The notes under the pieces were generated by a model that saw only the letters and a list, made by a program, of their open reading frames with translations, did not search any database and was not told the DNA's origin. Position numbers and translations under genes: made by a program. From Cycas panzhihuaensis (Eukaryota; Cycadophyta), in NCBI GenBank assembly GCA_023213395.1, contig CM041465.1:224447741-224511740 (forward strand): a stretch of DNA of 64,000 nucleotides, given 5' to 3'. Shown in pieces: positions 53,740 to 64,000 of the stretch (within the stretch, counting starts at the first letter, position 1; each line of letters starts with the position of its first letter).

Positions 53740-54560
53740 AATCCAAAATTATGATGGACAACAAAAGTTCTTGTAACTAGATTCATGGGGAAAAAGAAAT
53801 ACACAAATTTTCTAGTAGGAATGTTTATCAGTTTGCAAGAAGTAATGGAGGGAATTATGCTCAATTGGAGTGAATATATAGTGCAATCGATAAAGAAACA
53901 ATTGGAGCAGTTAGTGGGTGACAAACCAATGTTTAAACACTTGTTGTTGTTACTAGGCTTACTACTTACACAAGTTCCTACTACTTGTCTACGACAAGAA
54001 TAGATTAAGAAGAATTAGGCATTGCTATAATGGTGGCCAATTGCAATTCCTTGTGATATTGAAATGATGAAATAAAATAACAAGTACATGTGGCAATATG
54101 AAGTATCATAGAATGGTTCCATGGTAGGGTACCACAACCACATCATCATAAGCTTAAAAAGAAGGGCAGGCAATAGACCTATCATGTTGTGGAGTCAGAG
54201 CAAGAATCACTAGTGCAAAAATGGACACCATCTCCACCAACATTATTAGCACGTAGGGAAGCTAGGGAAGGGACATCCTAGGCAGCATAATAGGTTGAGG
54301 GAAAAATCAAACAAATAAAAGGATTATTGAATGAAATTCAAGTGGAACATAAACAAAGGGTTGCAATGCTTGAAGCCTAATTATCAAAAACATCATTGGA
54401 AATAGAAAACTTAACCAATTTAAATAAGAAATGACATTATAGTTTGAACAAACAATCCAACATCTATAGGAATATATGTGAGGGAGGGAAGCACAGGTAG
54501 TTAAGTTGTAGGGGCAACTCAACAATAGAGGTGGGGGAAGGTGATTGTCCACCAAAATAA
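53740..54560 (+). pseudogene. Gypsy-4 accessory ORF remnant
   Basis: The frame at 53785-54003 reads KKKYTNFLVGMFISLQEVME, IMLNWSEYIVQSIKKQLEQL, DKPMFKH and GLLLTQVP. The Gypsy-2 counterpart has VLNWARFVKQKILDSL, KPVPFYY and GLLLFQCP, so LNW, the basic helix, KP-F and GLLLxQxP all line up. After stops, an interrupted coiled coil follows (IKQIKGLLNEIQVEHKQRVA near 54305-54370). Function unknown. Confidence 0.6.
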
Positions 54561-54597
54561 AACTTTTTAACAGTTAGTTTTGGCTGCAATTTTGGAG

Positions 54598-55355
54598 TGT
54601 TGAGGAAGGATAGATGTATGCATGGAATTTGGCATTTTTGGGCACCTGGAATGATTAGGGATGGCTCTAGGACAACTTCAATAGTGAATCGTCAAAAGAG
54701 ACAATGCAAATCTAGGAAGGGAATAGTTGGAACGATTGCAAGAATGGTTGGAACAGTTGCAAGTCATGAATCTAGCTGTTGGGGAATGGTTCTCAGTGTA
54801 TCAAGGAATGAGAATGGCTACACAGGAATGGTAATGGCTCTCAAGGAACGATAACGATTAAGAGGAATGGTTCTCTGCCAACACTTGGATTGCAATGTGA
54901 AGCATCTATATGGATGTTTAGAAACAACACGTGTATTAACCAAATGTAATTGTATTTTGTAACAAAAGGTCAAAATTCACTTGAATGGTTGTGACTTTTA
55001 GGCCGAAGTGTGGTGAAATGAAGTATAAATGGTGCACTCTCACTCCGAGGTCGGTGTGTGAGCTGAGCATTCAAGCATAACCAGATGTAAGACATTCACA
55101 AGGCATTGTATTTGATTATTGATTAATGGGATATTGAGTTACTAAGAAAATTTGTGTATCTTCTATGTGTATGCTTGTACAAAGTGTTTCCATATGTTGT
55201 ATTTATGTGTATGAAGTGTTAACATGCAATGTCAAGTTGACAAGGCATGTGGAGCTTGAAGCATGAAGTGACTAACATCAAGGTAACAAGAACACTCGAC
55301 TGGTGACTACATGAGCGATTTTGAGATGACTGGTGTGCCAAATTATCAATCAACA
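54598..55355 (+). repeat. LTR of Gypsy-4
   Basis: Inferred LTR of 758 bp. It begins TGTTGAGGAAGG and ends CAATCAACA, with perfect 6-bp inverted ends TGTTGA/TCAACA. TATAAAT at 55024-55030 is in the right region. To the right, an unrelated Gypsy RT fragment begins at once, as expected for a target sequence. The partner LTR is not in the window. Confidence 0.6.
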
Positions 55356-56262
55356 TTATTTATTATTGCTTGGAATGGGGAAGGGGCATTAACTAGGCCA
55401 TAACACATCATTTTGAACTCATATAGCCCTTCATGTGTTTGGAATGCTATTTGAAGTGTGTCTTCTTTCCATATCTTGGTCTAGTAATAACTTGATCTGA
55501 TCTATTTTGGAGAAAAACCTAGCATTGTGTAGTTCATCTAGCAACTCAATAATATGGGGAATATGATATTTGTTTCTGATGGTGGCCTTCGTCAAGGCTT
55601 GATAATCAACACATAGCTAAAACATGATGTTTCTTTTTAAAGTTAGAATAATCAATGTTGTAAATGGGCTATTTCTAGGTTCTATTGCTTCTATTTTGAA
55701 AAGGGCATGCCTCAGTCTTTTAATTTCTTTTTTTGGTTGATGAGGATATATTAGTATGGTTGAACAACAATGGATCTAATTCCTACTTCTAATTTAGTTA
55801 TATGCTCCAATCCCTAATCAAGAGGTAGGCCAACTAGTAAATTTTTGAAAATATCCTTATACTTCATTGCCTTGTTTCATTTTGGGTCTGCATTTGTGCC
55901 CTACAATGAAAAGAGTTGAGCCACATTACTGCTATATTCTGTCTGAATCATTTTCTCCAATCTATAAGAGGACACAACCTTGATTGTTGGGGGAGTGAGA
56001 TATTCAACTAGTCGAGTACTACCTTTATTCCTCCTATGAGGGTGATGTAGAGATCAATCTATCAGGAAGCTTTCAATTTTTTAATTTTCATGTTAGGACA
56101 CATTCCTTCATAGAACAAGGTTCCCCAGTTACAAATTTTACTATGGAATTTGGTGTCTTTACCATTGGTAGACAAAGTTTGGCTATTGCCCATTGGTCAA
56201 TGAAATTACATCCCCTACTATAATGCATTAGGGAAAAGATAGAAATTTAGGAGATTTTTGGA
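55356..56262 (-). pseudogene. Gypsy reverse transcriptase and protease fragment
   Basis: Minus-strand RT pieces in several frames: [47 protein letters not shown], [45 protein letters not shown] and VNAPSPFQAIINN, ending at the Gypsy-4 LTR. Upstream near 56100-56220, NFIDQWAIAKLCLP is like the segment after a protease. A primer-site-like TAGTATCAAAGC (minus strand, about 56289-56300) follows soon, so Gag has been lost. A decayed Ty3/gypsy element. Confidence 0.7.
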
Positions 56263-57150
56263 AATTATAATAGAGGCTTGATATTAGGCTTTGATACTAA
56301 TTGATATTATGCAAGTTGGGGAAAGAGAGAATTTTGTAGCTATTGGAGATGCATAGGAAGAGTTCAAGTATTGAACATGAAACAACTCAAAGAAGAGGTG
56401 TGAGAAACATAAACAAGAGTACCGAGAGGTGTCATTGTCTATATTGTTCTATTTGACATTCCTCTTTGCACATGCCATCCTAGGTACGCATTCCTAGTTG
56501 ATCCATTCTTGTAACATTTTGGATGTTGCTTCTCAAATGATACTATTTTGATGGCACTAAGGAGGCGGGGGGGGGGGGGGGGGGTGTTGTATTAATTTAT
56601 GGGTAACACTTCATTATCGGTCCCCAAGCCATCCTCTCGTTGAGGGCATTCCAAAGCCATTCCTTGATGGCATTCCATCTGTGAGCAAGGCTTTAGCATG
56701 CAGAAAAAACAAGAATTTAAATTAGAATGGAATATGAGATTGAGTTTTATCTACAATATTCTAGAAGGGATTGTGCTAGAGTTGTTGGAGTTTGCTGATG
56801 CTTGGGATGTGGCTACAAACCCAAGTGAACGTAACTCCAAACCCTCAAGACAGGTAGGTATGGAGACAAACTTAGAAAAATGGAGAAGAATGCTCGCTCT
56901 TTCCGGACTCAAGAATGAATGTATATTAATGTACAAATAAGTGCACTCCTCTCTTTGTAAGGAGGCAAGCCTCATCATTAGGCAAGGGTTTCGGTGAGTG
57001 TAGTTAGATACATCTACTTTTAATTAAAATCAGTGACAAACTTGACAAGAATCTAATCTAACTAAAATTAACCTAACTACTATTCCTAAACTCAAGCCAC
57101 TTTTTGGACCTTAAGTAAACTCAATGTCTAGAAAGGTTGAAAAATACATG
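56263..57150. other. Unassigned stretch with G-tract
   Basis: A run of 18 G (56567-56584) is directly followed by TGTTGTATT, which looks like a purine tract and LTR start on the plus strand, but no matching second copy exists in the window. A short frame at 56698-56940 has no recognisable domain. I see no gene here. Confidence 0.4.
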
Positions 57151-57154
57151 TGTT

Positions 57155-57665
57155 ACATTTATACATCATGGATGAGCAAATAAGGTGTCATTTGAGCTCC
57201 TCGTAGGGCTTGTTCCATGTTTTGTCTATATGTAGAGCATACCACATTGAAAGGAATACCACATGCACATGCGTAATGGGATACTCTATTATCCATTTCC
57301 TCCCTTCTACCTATATCCATCATTTGTAGTAATGGGCCCATTATAGCACATGCCCTCTTCCTTGATTCCTCTATAATCCTCTCCACTTTAGTTGTGGTTG
57401 CTTATGAGGATCTTGTTGCAGTGCCTCTTTAACCTCTTTCATATGCTTGTTTATGGTGCCTAGTGTAGACTAAGGGCATGCAACAACTCATTTATTTGAC
57501 TTATAAAGCAAGTGGGCCTTAATCTTTTAGTGAGACCCTCTATAGGAACCTTAGCTCACATACATTGCATTTTTGTTAGTGGGAGTTGCCTCCTTTGAAT
57601 TTGTAAATCTTGGTGACATACTTCTAATAAGGGGAATCATATATTTTGACTATCTTCAAGCCATT
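57155..57665 (-). pseudogene. hAT-type transposase fragment (BED finger and DUF659 start)
   Basis: On the minus strand the frame reads YRGSH, stop, KIKAHLLYKSNK, stop, VVACP, which fits the second half of a BED zinc finger (RIKAHLL....GVxxCP). It continues with a helical MKEVKEALQQ part, and, at 57159-57386, EESRKRACAIMGPLL and VSHYACACGIPFNVVCSTY. ACGIPFNVxxSxY is the typical beginning of the DUF659 domain of plant hAT-family transposases. It is cut at both ends: the catalytic core and dimerisation domain are missing, and F2 starts 20 bp further on. It could also derive from a domesticated hAT gene. Confidence 0.65.
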
Positions 57666-57684
57666 GCTAATAGAAGCTTTAGAA

Positions 57685-58257
57685 TGTTGAGAAGGCCAAA
57701 GGTTGAGAATGCCTAAGACCAATAATATCCAAGATCATGAAGATAGTTCACTCTAGTTCTAGAAAGCATAAGAGCATAACTAACAAGGGAAATGAAGTAA
57801 AAGATAAGCAAGACTAAAATCAAAGGAGCAAGATGATACCAAACTGTGACGAGAAGGAATTAGTCCAACTTCAAAGGAATATCGGTTGATTAGCAAATTG
57901 ATAGCATAACATTACACTCCAACTCTACATATGAGACATGAGGAGAGGTCTCAATATATAGAGAAATTGAGGCTACCTAATAGCATTGGATGTTTTGCCA
58001 AGTGGCAAACATCCAAGCTATATGCAATGCATGTCTTGCATGTCATTCATGAAGGACATGTGTCCTTTTGGGCTCTTAAGTGAGCAAAGATGCATGAGGG
58101 TCCATTTGACCCTTTAGTTACAATGTTATGTTACTAGGAAGAATGTGGGTGTGCACTTTATCACTTAAGTGATAAGTCACCCCATAAAGTACAAATAATG
58201 AATGAAAGAATAAAGTGAATAAAGTACATACTTAACATGTAAACATAAGGTTTAACA
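57685..58257 (-). repeat. 3' LTR of F2
   Basis: The inner end is sure: it ends GGTTTAACA at 58257, next to the minus-strand purine tract AAGAGGGAG (58258-58266). The outer end is placed at TGTTGAGAAGG (57685), which fits the family length, but without the partner LTR this is a proposal. Inner parts resemble the F1 LTR (for example ATTTGACCC and GTTATGTTACTAGGAAGAATG). Confidence 0.7.
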
Positions 58258-58266
58258 CTCCCTCTT

Positions 58267-59100
58267 ACTGTTTACAATGTTAATTCAGACGCCAAGAGCA
58301 TCTCTGAATTTTACAAATTTTTCTCTACCAAGAGGCTTGGTAAAGATATCTGATGTCTACTCCTCTGTAGGTCTGTAGTGGAGGTTGATCTCATCATTCT
58401 ACACATGTTGTCTGATAAAGTGATGATGAACCTCGATGTGTTTGGTCTGTGCATGAAAGATTGGATTCTTGGTCAACTTAAGTACACTTTGATTGTCACA
58501 ATATATCCTGGTGGGGTGATTTTGCTCAAGTCCAAACTCCCCAAGAATCCATCGTAGCCAAATAGCCTCACAAGCTGCGCTGACAACAACTTTGTACTCT
58601 GCTTTAATGGAGGACAAGGTGATATTGGGTTGCTTCTTGCAACTCCACAAAACAACTCCTGAACCAAGGGTAAAACGGTAACCCGAGGTGGATCTCCTGC
58701 TATCTTGGCAATCTAACCAATCAGAATCTGAGAACCCTTCCAAGATGAAGTCCTCATTATGTGCATACTGAAGGCCATGCTATAATGTTCCTTTGATGTA
58801 TTTGAGTATGCGTTTTGCTGCATTCCAATGTTTTTGATTGGGTTGAGACATGTATTTGGAACAAATCCCAACTGTAAATGAAATGTCCGGTCGAGTGTTG
58901 GTGAAATAAATGAGGCTACCAATCAACTACTGGTAAGGAGCGGGATTTGTAGGTTCAACTTACTCATTAAGAGTAAGCTTTGCTCCATTCTCCATAAGCG
59001 TTGGTGCTGGTTTTCAGCCATGCATCCTGAATTGCTGCAAAATGTCCCAAGAATATTTTGCTTGGGATATGAAGATAGAGCCTGGCTGTTGCCATACCTC
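58267..59100 (-). pseudogene. F2 RNase H
   Basis: Open for 114 codons at 58399-58743: FSDSDWLDCQDSRRSTSGYR, WSCKKQPNITLSSIKAEYKV, CEAIWLRWILGEFGL, YCDNQSVLKLTKNPIFHAQT and KHIEVHHHFI. Catalytic Asp residues are present. The end (IFTKPLGREKFVKFRDAL-like) is read in another frame up to about 58290. The upstream connection has stops (58740-59000). Confidence 0.88.
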
Positions 59101-59607
59101 AAAGCCTAGAAAATAATGTAGAAGTCCAAGATTTGTCATCTCGAAACTTCTCTTCAAATCATCTTGGAGAATCTATATCATCTTAGCATCATTACTAGTG
59201 ATCACTAAGTCATCAACATACAAGACAGTAAAGATAACATGGTCTTTCCCAACTTTGATGTATAAGTTAGGGTCTAATGTGGATCGATGAAAACCATGTC
59301 TCAAAAAATGATCATTGATTTTTGAGTACCATGCACGAGGAGCTTGTTTCAAGCCATACAAAGCCTTTTTTAGGCGACAAACCAAGTGCTCTTTGCCTTG
59401 TACTTTGTAACTAGGAGGTTGCTCCAAATATACCTCCTCTTGAAGATCGCCATTGAGAAAGGTGCTCTTCACATCCATTTGATAAGTTGGCCATTTGCAT
59501 TGAGTAGCTAAGGCCAAGATGAGTCTAATGGTGTTCATATTGGCAACAGGTGCAAGAGTCTCCTCATAGTCAATGCCTTCCTTTTGTTTGAAGCCCTTTG
59601 CAACAAG
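59100..59607 (-). pseudogene. F2 reverse transcriptase
   Basis: Open at 59173-59538: MNTIRLILALATQCKWPTYQ, MDVKSTFLNGDLQEEVYLEQ, CRLKKALYGLKQAPRAWYSK and VLYVDDLVITSNDAKMI, then a stop. The stop separating it from the upstream linker (59608) is TGA in place of an Arg CGA codon in [10 protein letters not shown], a C-to-T change at a CpG. Confidence 0.9.
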
Positions 59608-60408
59608 TCAGGCCTTTTGGCGCTTAAGGGTACCATCAGAATGAAATTTGGTCTTATAGACCCATTTGCAACTGATTGCCTGTTTATGCTTAGGCAATTC
59701 TACCAAATCCCATGTTCCATTCTTTTCAATAGAATGGTTTTCTTCATCCATAACAGCTTTCCAATTGTCATTTTTAGATGCCTCCTCAAAGGTGGAGGGC
59801 TCATCAACACAAAGCATGTCAGCCATAAGTGCATAATTGGTTTGCTGCCTATATTTTGATGGACGTTTTCCTTCAACAATCTGGCCATCTTGAATAGTTT
59901 GTGTAAACCATTTTAGCAATTTTTTAACTGATGTGACTTGAACCTCAATGTCTTCTGATCTGAGTGATGGAACAAAAGAAGTTGTGCTAGGATCAAGTGG
60001 AATAGTATCTGATGATGTAGACAGTCCAACTGGTGCAGATGATGTACATGATGTGGAAGATTGAGAGAGAAGGAAAGTCTCAACAATATTTTTGCCTTTA
60101 TTAAGAGGAGGTTGGATGAATGTAGATTCCAACTCCGTATGTTCTTTTTTAGCAAAGATTACATCTCTTGAGAGATGCATTTTCTTCCCAATAGGATCAT
60201 ACAATTTGTAAGTTTTACTATGAGTGGCATAGCCTACAAAGATGCATTTTAGACTATGTTTGTCTAACTTAGATCTTTGATGATCGGGGATGTGCATGTA
60301 TGCAGTGCACCCAAATGTCCTTAAGTGACTAACGATAGGCTTTTTGCTGGACCAAGCTTTTTTTGGTGTGATGTCGGTGACTGCTGAAGTAGGACTCCGA
60401 TTTGCCAC
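59608..60408 (-). pseudogene. F2 integrase C-terminus, linker and RT start
   Basis: 266 open codons: SHLRTFGCTAYMHIPDHQRS, KHSLKCIFVGYATHSKTYKL, MHLSRDVIFAKKEHTEL, a Ser/Thr-rich linker with KGKNIVETFLLSQSS, then WFTQTIQDGQIVEGKRPSKY, STFEEASKNDNWKAVMDEEN, and NGTWDLVELPKHKQAISCKW. This shows the family linker in its best preserved state. H1 has the same blocks at 20.1-20.7 kb. Confidence 0.9.
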
Positions 60409-60435
60409 ATAAGCAACTGTGTGGAATGCTTCTGC

Positions 60436-61299
60436 TCAATATGCTCGTGTGAGCCCTTTTGCATGCATCATAGCTTTGGCTTTGTTTGCCAAAGTTCTAT
60501 TCATACATTCAGAGACTCCATTTTGTTGAGGAGTATGAGGAATAGTGATCTGTCTCCGAATGCTGTTATCCTTGCAAAATTGAGTGAATTCTTTTGAAGT
60601 GAATTCACCTCCATTATCTGACCTTAGAATTTTGATTGTGTAGCCAGATTCATTCTCTACTTCAAGTTTGAATTCCTTGAACTTTTGGAATGCTTCAGAC
60701 TTCTGCTTGAGGAAGTAAACCCAAACTTTGTGAGAGAAATCATCTATGAAAAAGATGTAGTACAATGCTCCTCCAAAAGATGTTGTGGACATAAGTCCAC
60801 ATAAATCAGAATGTATCAACTGCAAAGGATATGATGCATGCCATGCTTTGCGTTTAGGAAAAGACAATCTATGTTGTGTCCCCATTATACAAGCTTCACA
60901 AAGGCATTTTGAACCATATAGGTTTGGAAGCCTATGCACCATGTTCTTGTTTATCATCAACTTGATATTGTCTAAACTGAAGTGGCCTAGACGATGATGC
61001 CAAAGTTGCATCTTTGTTGATGATGGTGTGACAGAGTAAGCAAAATCAAGAGTTATGTTATTTGCATTCAACTTATAAAGGCCATGGTCTTCATGACCAA
61101 TGACTACAACCTGATCATGCTCGTTACTGATGACACATTTCCCATTTTTAAATAAAATGCTGATCTATTGCTTGTCCAATTGGCTAATAGATAGGAAAGT
61201 CTTCTCCATGGAAGGAATGTAGTAGGCATCACCATTGGGAAATGTTGAAGAGGGATTTGAAGAAGAATGAAATGAGGCAACTTTGCTTATACCAGAAAT
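60436..61299 (-). pseudogene. F2 integrase
   Basis: 211 codons open at 60436-61071: WHHRLGHFSLDNIKLMINKN, CLCEACIMGTQHRLSFPKRK, LIHSDLCGLMSTTSFGGAL, FIDDFSHKVWVYFLKQKSEA, ILRSDNGGEFTSKEFTQFCK and TPQQNGVSECMNRTLANKAK. Zinc site and D-D-E are all present. It ends in a stop TGA in place of Trp (AYWAEAF). The upstream part to 61299 carries the SISQLDKQ and HEDHGLYKLNANN stretches with a stop between them. Confidence 0.92.
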
Positions 61300-61600
61300 C
61301 TACACTGATTCATTGTTGCCAAAAATTATTGATTTACCATTTCCTTCTTTGATGTCATAAAGAAGTTCTTCACTTCCAGTTATATGACGTGATGCCCCCG
61401 AATCGATGATCCAAGTTTGATCAACATCTGAAGTGTGATAAGAACAAAGTAGCTTATCCTCTTCTGCAAACTGATTTGTGTGGCGTTGATTGCCACCTCT
61501 AAACCCCCCCTTCTTCTTGACCTCCTCAATATGCACCTCAATTTGGTCAAGGGGGATAGTGCTACTGTTGTTGTTGAAACTGTTGCTGCTGCTGGAGCTA
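61300..61600 (-). pseudogene. F2 protease
   Basis: Open at 61300-61536: TWIIDSGASRHITGSEELLY, DIKEGNGKSIIFGNNESV. The D-S-G triplet is intact. A Lys/Gly-rich link to the zinc knuckle precedes it with a frameshift near 61540-61600. Confidence 0.9.
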
Positions 61601-62429
61601 CTAACGAGGCTGTTGTTGCCTCTGATGTTGCTGATGTGTACGCTGAATGTTGGCTTTCTTCTTTCGACAACTAGGAGCTATGTGGCCAATCTTGCCACAA
61701 TAATGACAAATGACATTGGATTTTGAGGTGCCAATGTTCATATTCCTAAGCTGTTTTGTATGTGAAGGATTGGGATTTTGTTTGGCCTTCAACTTGGCAG
61801 TGAATGCTCTTGAAGTAGATGCACCATTATCATTTTCTTTATCATAAATTTGCTCCTCTTGAAGTAATAAACTCTCAAGTTGATTGAAGGGCATGCCTAA
61901 AAGAGAGCCATCTCGTGTGACAGATGAGATGAAACCATTGAAATCTTTTGGCAAAGCTTGAATAGTGGTTGTTACAAGCTCATCCCTAGACATAGGTTTG
62001 CCTAAAGTATTCAATTCATTACAAATTTCTTTAATAGAAGCAAGAAATGCCGACATAAGCTTTACGTACTTTGTAGAATAAAGTTTTGCTTTTACCAACA
62101 AAATGCGAGCTTCATCTCGCCTTTCATACAAAGAGGGCAAAATGCTCGAAACTTTCCTAGATGTTTCAGTATTTGAGATGTTTTGATCAACATTCACATT
62201 AATAACCATATGTAAAAATGCCAAGGCTATTTAATCCTTGGCCTCCCAAGTAGCAACATAATCAAGATCATGATTAACAACAACACCATCAATCTCCATA
62301 GGTTCAGGTAAAGGAATTCTGTCAGAAATAGCCCCAAAGTTCATTCATCTTTAAGAGGTTTCGTGTTTGCCTCTTCCAATCTTGATAATTCTCTTGACCT
62401 GTCAACTTGATTATGCATGCATTAAGCAT
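61601..62429 (-). pseudogene. F2 Gag
   Basis: Proposed start ATG 62427-62429 (MLNACIIKLTGQENYQDWKR). A frameshift near 62325 leads to ISDRIPLPEPMEIDGVVVNH, then a TAA (62231-62233) in EAKDEIALAF. The main part is open at 61601-62224: TSRKVSSILPSLYERRDEAR, LLVKAKLYSTKYVKLMSAFL, ALPKDFNGFISSVTRDGSLL, LLLQEEQIYDKEND, and the zinc knuckle CHYCGKIGHIAPSC. It ends in a Gln/His-rich part. Confidence 0.9.
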
Positions 62430-64000
62430 GTTTAAAGCAGCCAAGTTAAAGTTGTAAAGAGCTTGAAGCTAGCAGATGACTTGGAAACTCAATGCTTAAG
62501 TTCCACCTTCTAACAAAACCAACATTCCTGATCTTACTAGAAGATCCAACAACTAAATGGAGTGATGAGGGGTGGAGGACTAGGCAAAAGAGTTGGTCCA
62601 ACTCTGATCTATAGAAGAGATCCAACAATTGACCAAGCCAAATATAGGACAAGGCAGGTAGGGTTGATCTGTATGGACGTACCATGCTTTCCCTGGATTC
62701 ACAACCTCAATAACACCTTTTTCGAACCTTCTTTCCCTCAAGCAATTTTAATTGTCGTGCACTGACCGTATGGTCGGTTGGTCCCCTAGGGAATGTACCA
62801 AGCTTAATGCTATTTTAGAAGCAAGGTTTGAACATTTTTCGGGCCTCTCCAACAAGATTTTAAAAGTTACTTTTAGAAGATTAAAGTGGACTTAGGATTT
62901 ATTTTACTTGGATGATGTACTTATGAAAGATGCTTGATTAAGCTTACAATGAAAATGCTTCAAAGGAAGCAATTTAATACATCAAATGAATGCTTAAAAG
63001 TGTTGTTACAAGACCACTTTATGAAGTGAAATAGTGCTATACAAATTCAAGTAAAATATGTTTGAGTGCAATGAGTTTTGATAAGAAAGGAATGCAAAGC
63101 CTTGTGATGAAAGTACAAGTAGGTTCTTTTTAATGCTCAAACTTGAAGAGAAGAAGACCACTTGCGAAATGAAAACACCAAACACCAAGTGTCGGGACTT
63201 TAAAATAGTCCTAACGATCAACAAATGAAGTGATTTTATTATGTAGAAGTGTTCTTGAGCCCTTTTTTGTGACTAAGGGCAACAAGTCACCATGTAAGGT
63301 GCCTTAAAGAAAGTGTTGGGAAAGTGATAAATATCACTTTGACAAAATATTAACACTTTAAAATAACTTTAACAAGGCCTTTTAACACTTGTGCAACGTC
63401 AAATAAGTGTTAAAGAAAGCTTGGAATGCCAAAAACAAAAGCTGAAATTCTAATTTTAAAATTTTTTTTTTGAAACTTTGAGGAACAAGGACACCTCGCA
63501 GGGAGCCTTAGAAAGCACTTTAAAACAAATATTGTTAATCTTCAATGATAAGAAAATGACTTAGCATCAGCCATTTAATGAACTCACTATGTATCAAAGA
63601 AGATTTTTTGATTTCAAAAGTGAAAAAAAAAAGATGATTTTTTCCTTAAATAACTTAAATTAATGGTCACCATGCAAGGTGCCTTTAATTAAAAAAAGCT
63701 TAAAAAGGAAAAAAAAAATCACTTTTTTTAATGTGAATAATTACAAAAAATACTTGACTTAGTCTTTTTTAACATAAAAGTTAGGTTAATGATGTCAAAA
63801 GATTGAAAAATCACTGAATTTGGCTTAAAAAAGATGATTTTCAATGATTTAAAACAAATTAACATAAAACTTTAGAATATAAAAAGTTTATGTAAATGAG
63901 AATATGTTAGAAAATAATGTTTTATTCTGAGTCATAAGTTAATATGTCTTATGTATCCTTAAGTGACTGTTAATACACTTTGGTTACTTGTTAGTTCCAG
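62430..64000 (-). other. Long leader of F2
   Basis: At least 1.57 kb, AT-rich, without a coding signal. Next to Gag it shares blocks with the F1 leader (AAGCTAGCAGATGACTTGGA here, AAGCTAGCAGATGGCTTGGA in F1). Further on, A/T runs and repeated AAGTG and AGTGCT words prevail. The window ends before primer binding site or LTR is reached. Confidence 0.65.

Larger units (their letters stand above)
53658..55355 (+). mobile_element. Gypsy-4 remnant: accessory ORF and 3' LTR
   Basis: The 3' part of a plus-strand element. An ORF similar to the Gypsy-2 accessory protein is followed by a coiled-coil remnant and then by an LTR (54598-55355). This is the same order as in Gypsy-2 and Gypsy-3, which is why I interpret it as a third member of that group. 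RT and integrase are not present. Confidence 0.55.
57685..64000 (-). mobile_element. Copia element F2, right part outside the window
   Basis: A minus-strand Copia of the H1/F1 family with 3' LTR, complete gag-pol order, and more than 1.5 kb of leader up to the window end. The 5' LTR is not reached. It is the least damaged of the three family members: protease D-S-G, integrase D-D-E and RT YVDD are all readable, and most breaks are single nonsense changes. Confidence 0.9.

Noticed and set aside
55356-55890. RT fragment as an endogenous pararetrovirus (caulimovirid)
   Set aside because: Motifs such as [20 protein letters not shown] and THEGLYEF are of the Ty3/gypsy type, and no movement or coat protein is seen nearby.
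61480-61726. Plus-strand hydrophobic Leu/Val-rich frames that resemble a transmembrane segment
   Set aside because: Antisense of the Gln/His-rich and CAA-repeat part behind the F2 zinc knuckle.
1-64000. CRISPR arrays, tRNA or rRNA genes, bacterial operons
   Set aside because: No regularly spaced direct repeats with unique spacers, no cloverleaf candidates beyond the primer-site words, and all coding signal is plant retroelement or hAT.

Overview
The window is nuclear DNA from a plant, almost certainly a seed plant with a large, repeat-rich genome. A gymnosperm is possible, but that is a guess and nothing here proves it. The window is a stack of nested LTR retrotransposons. I find no ordinary host gene and no tRNA, rRNA or CRISPR array. 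All recognisable coding sequence is retroelement polyprotein, apart from a fragment of a hAT-type transposase. Every polyprotein is broken by stops or frameshifts, so coding parts are given as pseudogenes.

The names used below (H1, A, B, C, D, F1, F2, Gypsy-1 to -4) are mine. Left part (1-21587): H1 is a plus-strand Copia element cut off by the window start. It is split by A (278-5476, minus, a 5.2 kb Copia with target-site duplication, TSD, taagc) and by Gypsy-1 (6368-20076, plus, a chromovirus with a C-terminal chromodomain). Gypsy-1 is itself split by Gypsy-2 (8208-16271, minus). H1 ends in an LTR at 21024.

Middle part (21671-53657): F1, a minus-strand Copia of the same family as H1, is spread over 32 kb. 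It contains C (22853-33179, minus, TSD ggtta), which contains B (24608-29761, minus, TSD ttgtt). It also contains D (36327-50910, plus, TSD tcgcc), a gag-only, probably non-autonomous element. D contains Gypsy-3 (38557-48890, plus, TSD gtctg). With the nested elements removed, A, B and C are each about 5.2 kb, F1 about 7.1 kb, D about 4.2 kb and Gypsy-1 about 5.6 kb. These consistent sizes support the reconstruction.

Right part (53658-64000): the 3' end of a fourth Gypsy-like element (Gypsy-4) with its LTR, a minus-strand Gypsy protease/RT fragment, a BED/DUF659 hAT transposase fragment, and F2, a fairly well preserved minus-strand Copia of the H1/F1 family that runs off the right end.

The most interesting signal is an accessory coding region between integrase and 3' LTR. 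Gypsy-2, Gypsy-3 and Gypsy-4 all carry versions of it, recognisable by a shared (L/M)NW motif followed by a hydrophobic stretch. Gypsy-2 and Gypsy-3 also share a non-standard primer binding site. Gypsy-2 has a 23-residue tandem repeat protein upstream of gag, and Gypsy-3 has extra gag-like modules between protease and RT.
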